Shown here one piece after another: positions 8,315 through 18,490 of a stretch of 64,000 nucleotides of DNA. The stretch is from the NCBI RefSeq assembly GCF_900640115.1, contig NZ_CAAAIW010000011.1, forward strand, positions 24,989-88,988. The letters are read 5' to 3'. Source of the DNA: Legionella yabuuchiae. GTDB taxonomy: Bacteria; Pseudomonadota; Gammaproteobacteria; Legionellales; Legionellaceae. Each line of letters begins with the position of its first letter. Position 1 is the first letter of the stretch. Made by a program: the position numbers and the translations under genes. The notes under the pieces were generated by a model, which worked only from the letters and a program-made list of their open reading frames with translations, did no database searches and had not been told where the DNA came from.

Positions 8315-11300
8315 ATGATCACGCAAAAACAATTAGAACAGTTACTACAAGACTATGCCATTAAATTACATGAAGATCTGCCTGAACCTCGCCCTGAGAT
8401 CGCTACTATCATCAATAACTATCGTGCTTCATTTAAAGAGGCGATAGCGTTTATTGAGCAAAATGTTCGCGAGGATGTCTTTAATCTGGCTGCCATGGGG
8501 GCAAGCGATGCAAACACAACCAAGGAGCAAGAAGCTCATCTTATTTTGTTGCATCGTTTTTTGGACGCCGTCATTCAATCACACGATGAAAAGGTAACAT
8601 TTCATTCAGACGTAGCTCCCGGCATAAAGGCGATGGTTATCGATCCTGCTTTGCCGGCTTCTGATCATGTATTTATCTATGATGGACCACAAAATTTAAG
8701 TTTACGTGAAAAATATATTCGCGGTATTTTAACGGCGAACCATTGGCTCACTGATCTTGATTTGCAGCGTATGGTGCAAGCGTGTGGGGCTCAGGCAAAA
8801 ATTAAGATCATGCCGTTTACCAAAGAAAGCATTGGTGCCGCATTGCATTTGGTGAAACGTGATAATGCCACAGCAACTGAGCCATACTCCATTCCTTTAT
8901 TATTGAACAAAGGCGGTGCTGGAGAACACCAAGGGGTGCATTGGTTGGCAGCAACAATCACCGTCGATCCAGTTGGTCACACTATTCAATATCAAATTGA
9001 TGACAGCTTACGACTCAGTGAATCCGAGAGGGAAGCTTATCTGAAAAGCATTGAAGACGCCATACATTTGGATGATGGCTTTCATAAGGCTTTCCCAATT
9101 AGCGATGGTTGGAGTATTGATGCGGACAATTCTTCAGTCGTTGGGAATCAGAGCCAACGCGATGGCTATTCTTGCGGGTATCGGGCGTTGCATACATTGC
9201 TTCTCAATCCTGATATTCGCGGCAATAATGAAGCAGCAGTTAAGTACGCGGGTATTGATGCCACGTCCAGTGATGCATTGGTAAGCGCGTTTTATGAAGA
9301 GCAGCTGCAAGATTTACGGATTGAGCGTGAGATTTATGAGGCATTAGGCGTGAAAGCGTCTGCTCGCTTTAAACATCCTTTAGTCCATAAAGCCACGTCT
9401 GTAGCAATAAACGAGGAGGCATTATCTGATTTTTTAGGAACGCTGCCCGCACAGCCGATGACTCTTGCTGATGAAAGCATCGAAAATCCTACCGTGGGTG
9501 ATTTTGTTCGATCCTATACTCCAGAACATCCTTTAATGCGTTTTCCAACTGGCGTCAAAGATGTCTCTCTGGGTGCAATTCAATACGAGCGATTGTTTAA
9601 ACAACTGTCGCAAGTCGAAGGGCTAGCTGCCAGACCTTTGCCACGCATGGTTTTATCTCATGTTGACAACGCTGCACTGGATGGCATCAATGCATTTTTC
9701 GATAATAATCAAATAAAATTATTTAACGAATTACAAATAGACCTTGATCTGGCTGCAACGGATGATGTTGATGCGTTTGTTTCTAAATTGAAATTTGCTT
9801 TAAATAATTTATCGCGTTCCGATTTAAGTCGTTTAGTTATTGCCGACGAGAAAGGCGTTTTAACGTCTGATCATGTCCGTGAGTTGCGATCTTTTATTGA
9901 GGCGAAAACAGTTGCTGTTGCCATTGATTTACCCGCATCGTTTCGAGAAACAACGGCTCAACGTCAGTTAGACCAAGTCATCGAGATAAATAGGCGTCTA
10001 AAAAATAATGAATTATTAGCTGGAAAAATTGCAGCACAACCGACAGAAAGCCAGAGAGAAGCAAGCGCTCCTGTAAGAAGGCGAGCACGCATTGATTTGC
10101 GCCATGCAAGAAAAATTGACATTGAGTTACAAGAAGGCGTGGAAGAGGACGTTGTTGTTGAATCGTTTGCGCCCAAAAAGCGTGGTGGTCCAGAGCATAA
10201 AGCGCTGAATGTTTTAAGATTAGAGCAATTAAAAGAAGCAGTAACAACCAATAATTTCCAAGCGTTTAATGGCACGGCGTATGGCCTCAGTAAAACAGCA
10301 TTGGTTGCCCACTGGCATACGGTATTTGGCAATATTGTACACGGAACTCTCGCTTTAGGTCTTCCTGAACAAAAGAAATTGAGAAGAACATTAGGTAACA
10401 ATATAGAAACCGTAGGACAGCAATGGATTTTGGTCAATCAAGAGCTCAGTGGCATCAGTACTGCCGCTTTTGCCAAAACGAACGAGTTTTCTGATCATTT
10501 TGCGGATGGCATTAATATTCATCAGCTCCCACCAGGATTTGTGCTGGTCAGCGATCCTGAAAATCCAGACGCTCAAGTGTTGCATTATGATGCAAGTGTT
10601 GAGGCTCAAAGCACATTATTCCCTAAACTGACAGCCAAAGCGGCAAGGCAGCCATTAAGCATGGATTTGGTGAAACAGTTGCTTACAGGAGAGTGGGCTA
10701 AAACATCATTGGATAGTATTTGGCAGAGCTTAAACGCATCCCAATCTTATTCTCGTAAAGACAATGAATGCTTCCGGCAATATCTGCCAGAATTAATGCG
10801 TTTAAACGAAGAACAGTTAGCGAATGTCATGGCGCTTTGTGGGAGCGCTGAAGCCTTTGATGTAGGCAAGCTTAAATTTATTTTTGAGCATCTTAATGAA
10901 GCCAGAGCATCTCACGTAGACCCTTACGATGAAACAGTTCTGGCTGATATTCGTTGGATGGAAACTATTTTTCCATCGCCAGAAGCTAGAGAACGCTTTG
11001 TTACTCTGGCGCATTCGATTCAGCCAAAAGAAGTTGCAAAGCACCCACTGTTTACTTTGTTGGAAACAGCTCATGCAGACGCCTTACTCGTTCAATTAAG
11101 AAAGGCAAACACATCCTATCCGTTAACCGACGTCGAGCTCAATGGCCTTTTAACCGTCTATGATCAGTATGGCCCTGCCGGTGTTGAAAAAATATTAAAC
11201 ACATGGCAAGACATTAATGCGTTGCCAAACCTTAATATCACGCAACTGCCCTCTGTTTTAAAGAATGTGGCAAGTTATGAGTCCATGTTATTTCGTGATG

Positions 11301-14300
11301 ATGTTCTCAATGCGGCCAAAACCATCAATGGCTTATCCTCTGTACAACGCCAATGGTGGGATACGCTTTATCAGGCACATCAGCCAAAAGATGATAATTT
11401 GATCGATTTAGTGAGAAGCTTTACTGGGTTTGTCCGGGCGGTTGAATCAAAGGACCTGGAGTTTTATTCACTCGATGGGGTAGCAACACCATTTTCTGGT
11501 GCCGGGAATATGCCTATGGCGTTGGGCAGAATGCTCAGCATTCTCGACTTAAGTGACTCACGTGATCAATTCTGGCAATGGCGTGCTATGGCACACATTA
11601 ATTTGTCAGCACAAGGTGCTTTGCGCGCGTTGACGGATGGACTTAAAGGCTCAAGACCGTGCAGTTTCGTGATTCCAGAAATGGCTCTTGACCCAGAAAC
11701 GACGATTCAGGAAGAAGTTTATGATACGTCTATTTATGATACGTCTAGGAACTACAAAGCAATTGTTAAGACGACAGAGGATGAGCGCTTAAAACAATTC
11801 TATCGATTTATCGCCCATCAAAAATATCGCATGCCCTTATCCTTTTATCAGGAAGCGGTTGGTGAGCTTGAGCGAATACGTAGAAGCAAAGAACTTCCGG
11901 CACCATCAGTAAATCAGCTGTATGCGCTGCTGTCGGAGGCAACCACCGGTGATAATTGTCGTTATTTTATTAAAAGCGTTGATGAGGCGCGCGCCCAATG
12001 GCAAAGCATCGTTGATAATATTAAACACATCCAACTGCCAGTAAAGACTGAAGTAGCAAAAGGAGTAGCGACTGACCTATTAATGGGTTTAGAGAGGCTA
12101 CCTGCTTTGCCGGTGTTGGCGACCCTGGTGCAATTAATTACTAAGTCGCTGCAAAATGTAGGGGTCTTCGACCTCCCTGGTCTTCCAGCAAAAATGAATC
12201 GTTTTGGACCATCAAATGACTTACTAAACAAATTTGTTGCAGCCCTTGGCTCTAAAATTTATTTGGGCATGAAATTTTATTCTGAAGCGGATTTTACCAG
12301 AAGATATCCTGTGTCTACTGAAGAAGAGAGCGCATATCCGGGGGGTAGGGACTTATTTGAAGAACATCTTGCCGTCAGTGTTGCTTTGGACAAAAAAGCC
12401 GTAGCCCATGAACTGTTGTCATTGATTAGCACCTTTAAAATTAATACCGCCAATGCAGTTGAGGTAGCTCATGCAGTTCAAGCCGTGAAATCTAATGATG
12501 AGTTTAACGATATTTTGTTAAATTATGCCCTTGAACTTTTCCAGGATGTGGAAACAGTAGAAAGATTGGATTATAAGGCACTGGTTGATTTTTTAAACCA
12601 ATTGACTCCTGTTATCACAGAACAACGAGAGCGATTCACCAAACACTATCGTGAATTGGAACAAAAAGTTCGCTCTCATGAGGCAACCAACGCGGAAATA
12701 AAAGAATTTGGTAAGCTTGGACTCGTAAATCTTCTCACGGAGCACAATATACCTGAACTTAAAAAAGATGCACAACCGATATTAGTTAACTTTTCTAAAG
12801 ATGCGCTACAAAAAGCGGTTGAAGCTCAATTCAAGGGTGTTTTCCCACCAACTTACTTTGCGACATTAAGAGCGGGCACAGCAACGGGTGATGTTGCTCA
12901 GCGAATCAATGATGTGTTTAAAAATACTGAGCTGCGAGACGCTTTTGAGCGTATCCGCGTTCGTTATCATGCAGAGAACTCTGATGAGATGATGTCGTTG
13001 GTTGATTCGTTTGAAGTCATTTTAAATCAGTTGGATTCACAGCATAAAAGAATCCAATTACTTGAGAAACTAACCGATGAGCGCTTACTGGCCGTGCCCG
13101 TCAGTCAATACAATCAATTGCTGACTGCCATCGCAGAACATGGCAGTTCCGGGTTTATCTATTTTATGGAAGCGGATGACAATTTTCCTAAAAAACCCGT
13201 TGAAGGGTTGGCATTAAAGGCTGGGTATTTTATCTCAGAAGCGCTGCCGCGATTACGTGAAGATTTAAAGCCATCAAGGCAACTTGGCGAAATGGATGTG
13301 ATTGGTCTGGTTGCAGATCTGGTGCTCGCGGGTAAAGGCGATGAAATTAATGCTACTTTGGATATTAATCAAGAGTTAACAAAAGCTTGTCAGCGTGTTC
13401 AAAAGACACTCTCATCCTCTCCAGCCATTCCAGAAGACATTGAGCGTGTGTTGAATGAAACGCAAACCGCGCATCCGGCTTTGCGTTCTTTGGAGGCCAT
13501 TGTTGACCTTAAAGCACATCTTGCATGGCTAACAGTACCTGAGACTGAAACAGTAAAAATTCCAAAAATAAAATTTGTAGAAGTAGAAATTACAAGAGAA
13601 GTAACTGGCATAGCTAAAACCGCAAGAAATTTTTTAAGTAGCTGGACTTGGGGAGTTGTTGAGAAAGCGCCTGAAACTGAAGTGGTAAAAGAGCTGCGTG
13701 AAGAAACGTATGAAGAAGAGGAAATAAGACCGGTTGATAAAAAACTGGATGATAAATTAGTAGAAGCAGCTCTAAGTGAAATCAATGAGATTACCCGGCA
13801 AAGCACCACGTATACCTTCGCACTGTCACAAACCTTTGGATTAATTAAAGACTTAGTGGATCATTATCCTGCCGCCAAATCGCTGCTTTTGCCGCTCACA
13901 CGCCAATATTTAAGCTTTAGACCAACACAAGCCGATGCTGAGGAACGTCACATCGGTATTGCCCATCGACACCTGGCTTTATTGCATCAGGAGTTTTTAG
14001 CACTTGATGATCAGGATTTGGTCATCAGCTTATGCGAGCACTTTGGCGGTAAAGACAGCACTTATAATTTTGAAACGCTACTGCATATTCTGAAAGGCGA
14101 GACAATCACAATTTCGCAAGAAGGTGAGGCTCTGGCGCTTGATTTTAAACCGTATCCCACCTTGGCGCCTCGCGCTAAAAAACAAGTCTTGCTCGTGGTC
14201 TCCTCACTGTTAAATAATGACAAACCTTGCTCATTAAAAGACATCCAAGATTTAATCAATCACTGCCATGATGAGACACATGGCCATGAGTATGTGACCG

Positions 14301-17300
14301 TTTTGGAAACGGTATTTAGAGCCGCTCCTTTCCCAACCCTTGATAAAGTTGACCAATGGAATGCAGCGGCTAAAGGACAGAGCGAACAGTCCTTCAAGGA
14401 TTATATTACAGAGCAGTATAAAACATGGAGTAAGGCGCCTGTTGCTCGTGAAGAAAGCGTCAATGGCTTTGATTTAACGAACGCCAAAGATCAATGTGCT
14501 CGCATGCAGGGAATGACCTACTCTCAGAAAGAGCTCGAAGCCATTGATAGGGAAGTTAAAGCCGCACAACAATTAGATACTGAAGCACTGCTGCAACAAA
14601 TACAGGATATAAAAGATAAAGAGAAAGAGAATTCAACAAAACTTGTAGCGTTGATGGCGGAACTGTTATATCGCACCAAAGGGCTGCCACAGAAAGGGAT
14701 TGGAGAAAGCCGTGAATATGGCCGTTCCTTTGAAATCAATACCACCCAATACCTTGCCATTCATTCGATGCTCAAAGCCGGCGGTCATGTCACCAGCCAA
14801 ATTGGCACCGGAGAAGGCAAGTCGCGCATCATGATGATATCCATTGCTTGTCAATATGCGTTAGGGAGAACGGTTGATTTTGTTACCGCTGATGTTTCCT
14901 TAGCAACCCGTGATTATCTTGAATATCAGGCATTTTTTAAAGCACTGGGTGCCCAAACCAATTTAATTATGGCCAATACCCCGGCCAGTGAATATCGTAT
15001 TGGCGGCATTAATTTTTCTGATGCCTCAAATCTAAGTCTCTTTCGTAACAAGGCACGCAGCGAAGGCAAGGGTGAGCTTGTTATTGCTGAAGATCCTAAC
15101 GATCGCGCCTTGATGCTAGATGAAGCCGATAAAACTTACTTTGATGCCGCCGACACACGATTTAATTATTCCGCGCACGCCGATCCAGCCATACGTGATA
15201 TGCCATGGGTTTATGAACTTATGGTTGAGTTTTTTAGTGACCCTAAAAACAGAGACTTGTATGATGGCCCCGCGAGTGATGCGGATCGATGCAATCAGGC
15301 ATTTAAAGATTTTGCTCGAGGTAAACTTGATGAAGCACAGATGAAGCGGCTGGAGGCTATTTCTGTGAAACAGCTCGAAGCCTGGGAAAGTTCTGCTTTA
15401 ACGGCTTTGAGTCTCGAATTTCAGGAAGATTTTACCCTTCGCTCTGATGTTACCATTTTAACCAAACATGGTCCGAAACAAGTCAGTCAGGCACAGCTGA
15501 TTAGTGGGGGTCGAGCCAGCGAAAATGCCAAATTTTCATTTGGTGTGCATCAATGTCTGCATGCAAGACTCAATCAGGAAAGGAAACGTGCCAAGGCAAC
15601 GCTTCTTGCTGCTGGAGCGTCATTAACGCCACTTCAACAGCAGTTAATCGATGATAAGTTTAAGTATCCTTTTTCCATTGATTCTGAAAACCAGATTATT
15701 TATTCCTCAACGAGTAAATCGCTCTTGGATGATTATTCAGAAGGCGAATTATTAGCAGTTACAGGAACAGCAGGCTCTATTCAGGAACAAGAAGAGGCAA
15801 AGGCAGTCTATGGATCAAACGCCAGCGAGATGACTTTTATCGATATGCCAAGACATCGCGGCCAAAAGCGAATAGACTTACCCGTTGCTCTGGCCAACAA
15901 TGAAGTGGCCCATCATCAGAAAATTTTATCAGCGGTGCGAGAGGCAATCCGACGCAAACAGCCGGTTTTGCTGGTTTGCGAAAACGATGAAGAAAGTCAA
16001 ACGCTTCATCTTTTTCTAAAAAAGAATTTAAGTACTGCCGAAGAGTCTCAATTAAAACGCATCAGCGCTGATACAAAACTGGCTGAAGAAGCGTCCCATG
16101 TCAAAGAGACTGCAGGCCAACCAGGTGCAATTACGGTCACTACCGCCATGTTGGGTCGTGGTACGGATATTAAGCTCCATGGTGTAGCCGATCATCATGG
16201 GTTAAGTGTGATTGCCACCTACCTGCCTCGTGAGAGAGATTATTTCCAAATTGTCGGTCGCAGTGGTCGTTTTGGTGCGAAAGGCGATTCACGATTAATC
16301 TTGGATAAAGAAAGACTCAAAGTTCGTTTTGGCGTCGACGTATTACCTACGGAGTTTTATACAGCGACCGAGAGTTACCTCAGACACCAGCAAGCACGGA
16401 TGGATGAATTTGCCCAGAAACAACGGGTGATAAAAGATGTGGTGGGAGATTTTAGATTAGCGTTAACCAAGCAGTTTTTTAATCAATTTTACGCGCCTGT
16501 TTATAAAGAAGGCAATGATAAGGATACATTGCTGCAATCTTGGCGAGGTTTTTTTGATAAAACAGATAAAGCATGGAATGATGTGTGGCCAAAAATCAGT
16601 GAACAACTGTCGAAAGAACCCGTCAATAGAGGCGAGATCGATACGCTTCTCAGCCAATATCAAGCATCGGTTCAGGAAGAATGGAAGGCAATGCGCGAGT
16701 ATTTGCAAGCTCAAATCAGAGATGGAAAAATTACCTCTGAAGCAGGGGAAAGCAAGGTCGATGCCTGTTTGAACAAAGAAGTTGGTCAAATTAAGCTTGA
16801 GGGAAAAACGAATGCTTTGATTGGTGGTACCCTTTCTATACCTCCATACAGAACCGTGGTGGCAAAGCGTTATGATGAAGCGTTCGTTGGCCGCGCGGTT
16901 ATCTACAGAAATTTTGGCGACCGAGTTAAATCTTTTTTCAGCAATATTACTGCAGCATGGCGTGGCGATGGTCCCTGGTTTCCTAATTATAAAGCCGCTA
17001 GGAATGGTCATATGAGTTGGTCGCAGTTTTTCTTTGGCGCTCGTGGGAAGCCGCTTACCGTGCCTGAGCCGCCTGAGCCACCACGTGTTGCCGAGCCTAC
17101 AGCGTCGCCAACTGACGGTGATTACGACGAACCTATTGCACCATCCTCTTATAGCATGGTTACTCAAAAACTGCCCGACCATTCACCAGAGCAACCTAAA
17201 GAAGAGGCTTCAGTGTTGAATGGTTCTCAAGAAAATATTAAAGAAGTTGTGCGTAGCTTGCGTCGTTCTGCTGATTCCGAAAGTGACTCAAACAGCTTAT

Positions 17301-17341
17301 CAGAAGATGATACAGCGGAACCCCAAAGCAATAGGAAATAA
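8315..17341 (+). CDS. Giant CE-clan protease / SecA-like ATPase fusion, putative effector
   Basis: 3008 residues without signal peptide or obvious membrane segments. Residues about 130-320 carry a Ulp1/C48-like (CE clan) signature: H209 in GVHW, D229/D230 in QIDDS, Q281 and C287 in QRDGYSCG, with the Gln six residues before the Cys as in Ulp1. A helical region of about 1,700 residues with no family I recognise follows. Residues about 2130-2700 are SecA-like: Walker A GTGEGKS (K2169), DEAD at 2269-2272, FSFGVHQCLHARL matching the SecA GLHQ segment, LAVTGTA, LGRGTDIKL (R2615), and VGRSGRFG (arginines 2649 and 2652). The SecA zinc tail is absent; the C-terminus is Pro-rich, then Ser/Asp/Glu-rich. 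Predicted activities are ubiquitin-like protease or deubiquitinase plus ATP-driven polypeptide or RNA translocase. The effector role is inference. Confidence 0.8.
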   Translation: MITQKQLEQLLQDYAIKLHEDLPEPRPEIATIINNYRASFKEAIAFIEQNVREDVFNLAAMGASDANTTKEQEAHLILLHRFLDAVIQSHDEKVTFHSDVAPGIKAMVIDPALPASDHVFIYDGPQNLSLREKYIRGILTANHWLTDLDLQRMVQACGAQAKIKIMPFTKESIGAALHLVKRDNATATEPYSIPLLLNKGGAGEHQGVHWLAATITVDPVGHTIQYQIDDSLRLSESEREAYLKSIEDAIHLDDGFHKAFPISDGWSIDADNSSVVGNQSQRDGYSCGYRALHTLLLNPDIRGNNEAAVKYAGIDATSSDALVSAFYEEQLQDLRIEREIYEALGVKASARFKHPLVHKATSVAINEEALSDFLGTLPAQPMTLADESIENPTVGDFVRSYTPEHPLMRFPTGVKDVSLGAIQYERLFKQLSQVEGLAARPLPRMVLSHVDNAALDGINAFFDNNQIKLFNELQIDLDLAATDDVDAFVSKLKFALNNLSRSDLSRLVIADEKGVLTSDHVRELRSFIEAKTVAVAIDLPASFRETTAQRQLDQVIEINRRLKNNELLAGKIAAQPTESQREASAPVRRRARIDLRHARKIDIELQEGVEEDVVVESFAPKKRGGPEHKALNVLRLEQLKEAVTTNNFQAFNGTAYGLSKTALVAHWHTVFGNIVHGTLALGLPEQKKLRRTLGNNIETVGQQWILVNQELSGISTAAFAKTNEFSDHFADGINIHQLPPGFVLVSDPENPDAQVLHYDASVEAQSTLFPKLTAKAARQPLSMDLVKQLLTGEWAKTSLDSIWQSLNASQSYSRKDNECFRQYLPELMRLNEEQLANVMALCGSAEAFDVGKLKFIFEHLNEARASHVDPYDETVLADIRWMETIFPSPEARERFVTLAHSIQPKEVAKHPLFTLLETAHADALLVQLRKANTSYPLTDVELNGLLTVYDQYGPAGVEKILNTWQDINALPNLNITQLPSVLKNVASYESMLFRDDVLNAAKTINGLSSVQRQWWDTLYQAHQPKDDNLIDLVRSFTGFVRAVESKDLEFYSLDGVATPFSGAGNMPMALGRMLSILDLSDSRDQFWQWRAMAHINLSAQGALRALTDGLKGSRPCSFVIPEMALDPETTIQEEVYDTSIYDTSRNYKAIVKTTEDERLKQFYRFIAHQKYRMPLSFYQEAVGELERIRRSKELPAPSVNQLYALLSEATTGDNCRYFIKSVDEARAQWQSIVDNIKHIQLPVKTEVAKGVATDLLMGLERLPALPVLATLVQLITKSLQNVGVFDLPGLPAKMNRFGPSNDLLNKFVAALGSKIYLGMKFYSEADFTRRYPVSTEEESAYPGGRDLFEEHLAVSVALDKKAVAHELLSLISTFKINTANAVEVAHAVQAVKSNDEFNDILLNYALELFQDVETVERLDYKALVDFLNQLTPVITEQRERFTKHYRELEQKVRSHEATNAEIKEFGKLGLVNLLTEHNIPELKKDAQPILVNFSKDALQKAVEAQFKGVFPPTYFATLRAGTATGDVAQRINDVFKNTELRDAFERIRVRYHAENSDEMMSLVDSFEVILNQLDSQHKRIQLLEKLTDERLLAVPVSQYNQLLTAIAEHGSSGFIYFMEADDNFPKKPVEGLALKAGYFISEALPRLREDLKPSRQLGEMDVIGLVADLVLAGKGDEINATLDINQELTKACQRVQKTLSSSPAIPEDIERVLNETQTAHPALRSLEAIVDLKAHLAWLTVPETETVKIPKIKFVEVEITREVTGIAKTARNFLSSWTWGVVEKAPETEVVKELREETYEEEEIRPVDKKLDDKLVEAALSEINEITRQSTTYTFALSQTFGLIKDLVDHYPAAKSLLLPLTRQYLSFRPTQADAEERHIGIAHRHLALLHQEFLALDDQDLVISLCEHFGGKDSTYNFETLLHILKGETITISQEGEALALDFKPYPTLAPRAKKQVLLVVSSLLNNDKPCSLKDIQDLINHCHDETHGHEYVTVLETVFRAAPFPTLDKVDQWNAAAKGQSEQSFKDYITEQYKTWSKAPVAREESVNGFDLTNAKDQCARMQGMTYSQKELEAIDREVKAAQQLDTEALLQQIQDIKDKEKENSTKLVALMAELLYRTKGLPQKGIGESREYGRSFEINTTQYLAIHSMLKAGGHVTSQIGTGEGKSRIMMISIACQYALGRTVDFVTADVSLATRDYLEYQAFFKALGAQTNLIMANTPASEYRIGGINFSDASNLSLFRNKARSEGKGELVIAEDPNDRALMLDEADKTYFDAADTRFNYSAHADPAIRDMPWVYELMVEFFSDPKNRDLYDGPASDADRCNQAFKDFARGKLDEAQMKRLEAISVKQLEAWESSALTALSLEFQEDFTLRSDVTILTKHGPKQVSQAQLISGGRASENAKFSFGVHQCLHARLNQERKRAKATLLAAGASLTPLQQQLIDDKFKYPFSIDSENQIIYSSTSKSLLDDYSEGELLAVTGTAGSIQEQEEAKAVYGSNASEMTFIDMPRHRGQKRIDLPVALANNEVAHHQKILSAVREAIRRKQPVLLVCENDEESQTLHLFLKKNLSTAEESQLKRISADTKLAEEASHVKETAGQPGAITVTTAMLGRGTDIKLHGVADHHGLSVIATYLPRERDYFQIVGRSGRFGAKGDSRLILDKERLKVRFGVDVLPTEFYTATESYLRHQQARMDEFAQKQRVIKDVVGDFRLALTKQFFNQFYAPVYKEGNDKDTLLQSWRGFFDKTDKAWNDVWPKISEQLSKEPVNRGEIDTLLSQYQASVQEEWKAMREYLQAQIRDGKITSEAGESKVDACLNKEVGQIKLEGKTNALIGGTLSIPPYRTVVAKRYDEAFVGRAVIYRNFGDRVKSFFSNITAAWRGDGPWFPNYKAARNGHMSWSQFFFGARGKPLTVPEPPEPPRVAEPTASPTDGDYDEPIAPSSYSMVTQKLPDHSPEQPKEEASVLNGSQENIKEVVRSLRRSADSESDSNSLSEDDTAEPQSNRK

Positions 17342-17380
17342 ATTTAAAGCCAGGTGTTTTCATATTGCTCTTCCATTTAA

Positions 17381-17426
17381 GGGCTCTATCGCATTTGAAA
17401 ACTTTTGCGAGAGAGCCCAATTTTTT
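17381..17426 (+). terminator. Rho-independent terminator after the giant gene
   Basis: Stem GGGCTCTATCGCA pairs with TGCGAGAGAGCCC (one mismatch), followed by AATTTTTTA. It lies 40 bp after the giant gene's stop and separates it from the secB unit. Confidence 0.8.
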
Positions 17427-17447
17427 ACCTCCCAATTAAGGTTTGGC

Positions 17448-17476
17448 TTGCGTTGACAAGACATTATTAGGATAAT
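17448..17476 (+). promoter_or_regulatory. Sigma70-type promoter for the rhodanese-secB unit
   Basis: TTGCGT (-35) and GATAAT (-10) separated by 17 bp, about 30 bp before the rhodanese start at 17509 and after the terminator of the preceding gene. Confidence 0.55.
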
Positions 17477-17508
17477 CGCCCCAATACGATCAAAACATCA
17501 GGTAAACC

Positions 17509-17931
17509 ATGGAACAACTTGGACTATTCATTATTAATCATTGGGCTTTATGGTCTGCTTTAGTCATTATTTTGATCTTGATTTTTATTAATGAATTGAT
17601 TAGTCAAAAAAGTCGCGCTAAAGAACTAACGCCTGCAGGAGCGGTGGATCTCATTAACCATCAAGATGCCGTTGTGGTGGATACACGTGATGCTGAATCG
17701 TTTAAAGCGGGGCATATTATTAATGCTCTCCGTGCTAATCCCGAGGATTTTGATAAAGAACGATTTAAAAAGTTCAAACAAAAGCCCATCATTTTAGTTT
17801 GCGCTCGAGGTTTGCAATCTCCGGCTTTAGCCACTAAATTACGGGAACAAGGCTATGAGCACGTTACGGTTTTATCGGGCGGAATGTCTGCCTGGGTTGC
17901 CGCTAATTTGCCTGTGGTTAAAGGCAAATAA
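17509..17931 (+). CDS. Membrane-anchored rhodanese (YibN-like)
   Basis: 140 residues. An N-terminal membrane segment (about residues 12-30, LWSALVIILILIFI) is followed by a rhodanese domain with VVDTRDAESFKAGHI and the active-site loop VCARGLQSPA, whose Cys is the presumed persulfide carrier. YibN-type proteins sit just upstream of secB in gammaproteobacteria, and the same order is seen here, 34 bp before secB; grxC, which lies between them in E. coli, is missing. The role of YibN near the export genes is not firmly known. Confidence 0.88.
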   Translation: MEQLGLFIINHWALWSALVIILILIFINELISQKSRAKELTPAGAVDLINHQDAVVVDTRDAESFKAGHIINALRANPEDFDKERFKKFKQKPIILVCARGLQSPALATKLREQGYEHVTVLSGGMSAWVAANLPVVKGK

Positions 17932-17965
17932 CTCCTCAAGAAAATAAAACAAGGATAATAATACT

Positions 17966-18457
17966 ATGAACGACCAACAAGCGAACAATCAACAACAAAA
18001 CCAAGAAGCGCAATTCATGATTCAACGTATTTACGTTAAAGACTTGTCGTTTGAAACCACCAATACTCCTCAGATTTTCCAACAAAAATGGCAGCCTGAG
18101 CTTTCATTAGATTTAAACACTCAGCACATCAAGTTAGAAGACAACGCGTATGAAGTCACCTTAACCGTTACCGCCACCGTTAAAAATCAGGATACCACCG
18201 CGTTCTTAGTTGAAGTGACCCAAGCCGGTATTTTTACCATTCAAGGCGCTCCAGCGGAACAACTGGATCACTTACTAGGGAGCTTCTGTCCTAATATTCT
18301 GTTCCCTTATGCACGTGAAGCCATCACGGCTGAAGTGATTCGTGGCAGTTTCCCTCAATTAGTTCTCGCGCCAATTAATTTTGATGCGTTGTACATGCAA
18401 CAACAAGAAGAGAAACAAAAAGCAGCTCAAGAAAAATCGGAAGAAAAAACACATTAA
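17966..18457 (+). CDS. secB: Protein-export chaperone SecB
   Basis: Cytosolic tetrameric chaperone that keeps preproteins unfolded and delivers them to SecA. 163 residues. Landmarks are [17 protein letters not shown] near the N-terminus, [13 protein letters not shown], and the conserved AGIFTIQG plus [13 protein letters not shown] segments. The C-terminal tail is Gln/Glu/Lys-rich. It sits between the rhodanese and gpsA, the standard gammaproteobacterial order. An AAGGAT site precedes the ATG. Confidence 0.96.
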   Translation: MNDQQANNQQQNQEAQFMIQRIYVKDLSFETTNTPQIFQQKWQPELSLDLNTQHIKLEDNAYEVTLTVTATVKNQDTTAFLVEVTQAGIFTIQGAPAEQLDHLLGSFCPNILFPYAREAITAEVIRGSFPQLVLAPINFDALYMQQQEEKQKAAQEKSEEKTH

Positions 18458-18490
18458 TGGTGAGAAATGTCTTCAAGGGAATCGAAGAGC

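Noticed and set aside
9964..10609. Minus-strand frames inside the giant gene
   Set aside because: Low-complexity antisense frames with no ribosome site; the plus frame is uninterrupted for 3008 codons.
16463..17182. 239-codon open frame on the minus strand inside the giant gene
   Set aside because: It is antisense to the SecA-like C-terminal part, which has clear motifs; the translation is Arg/Cys/Trp-rich and matches no family.
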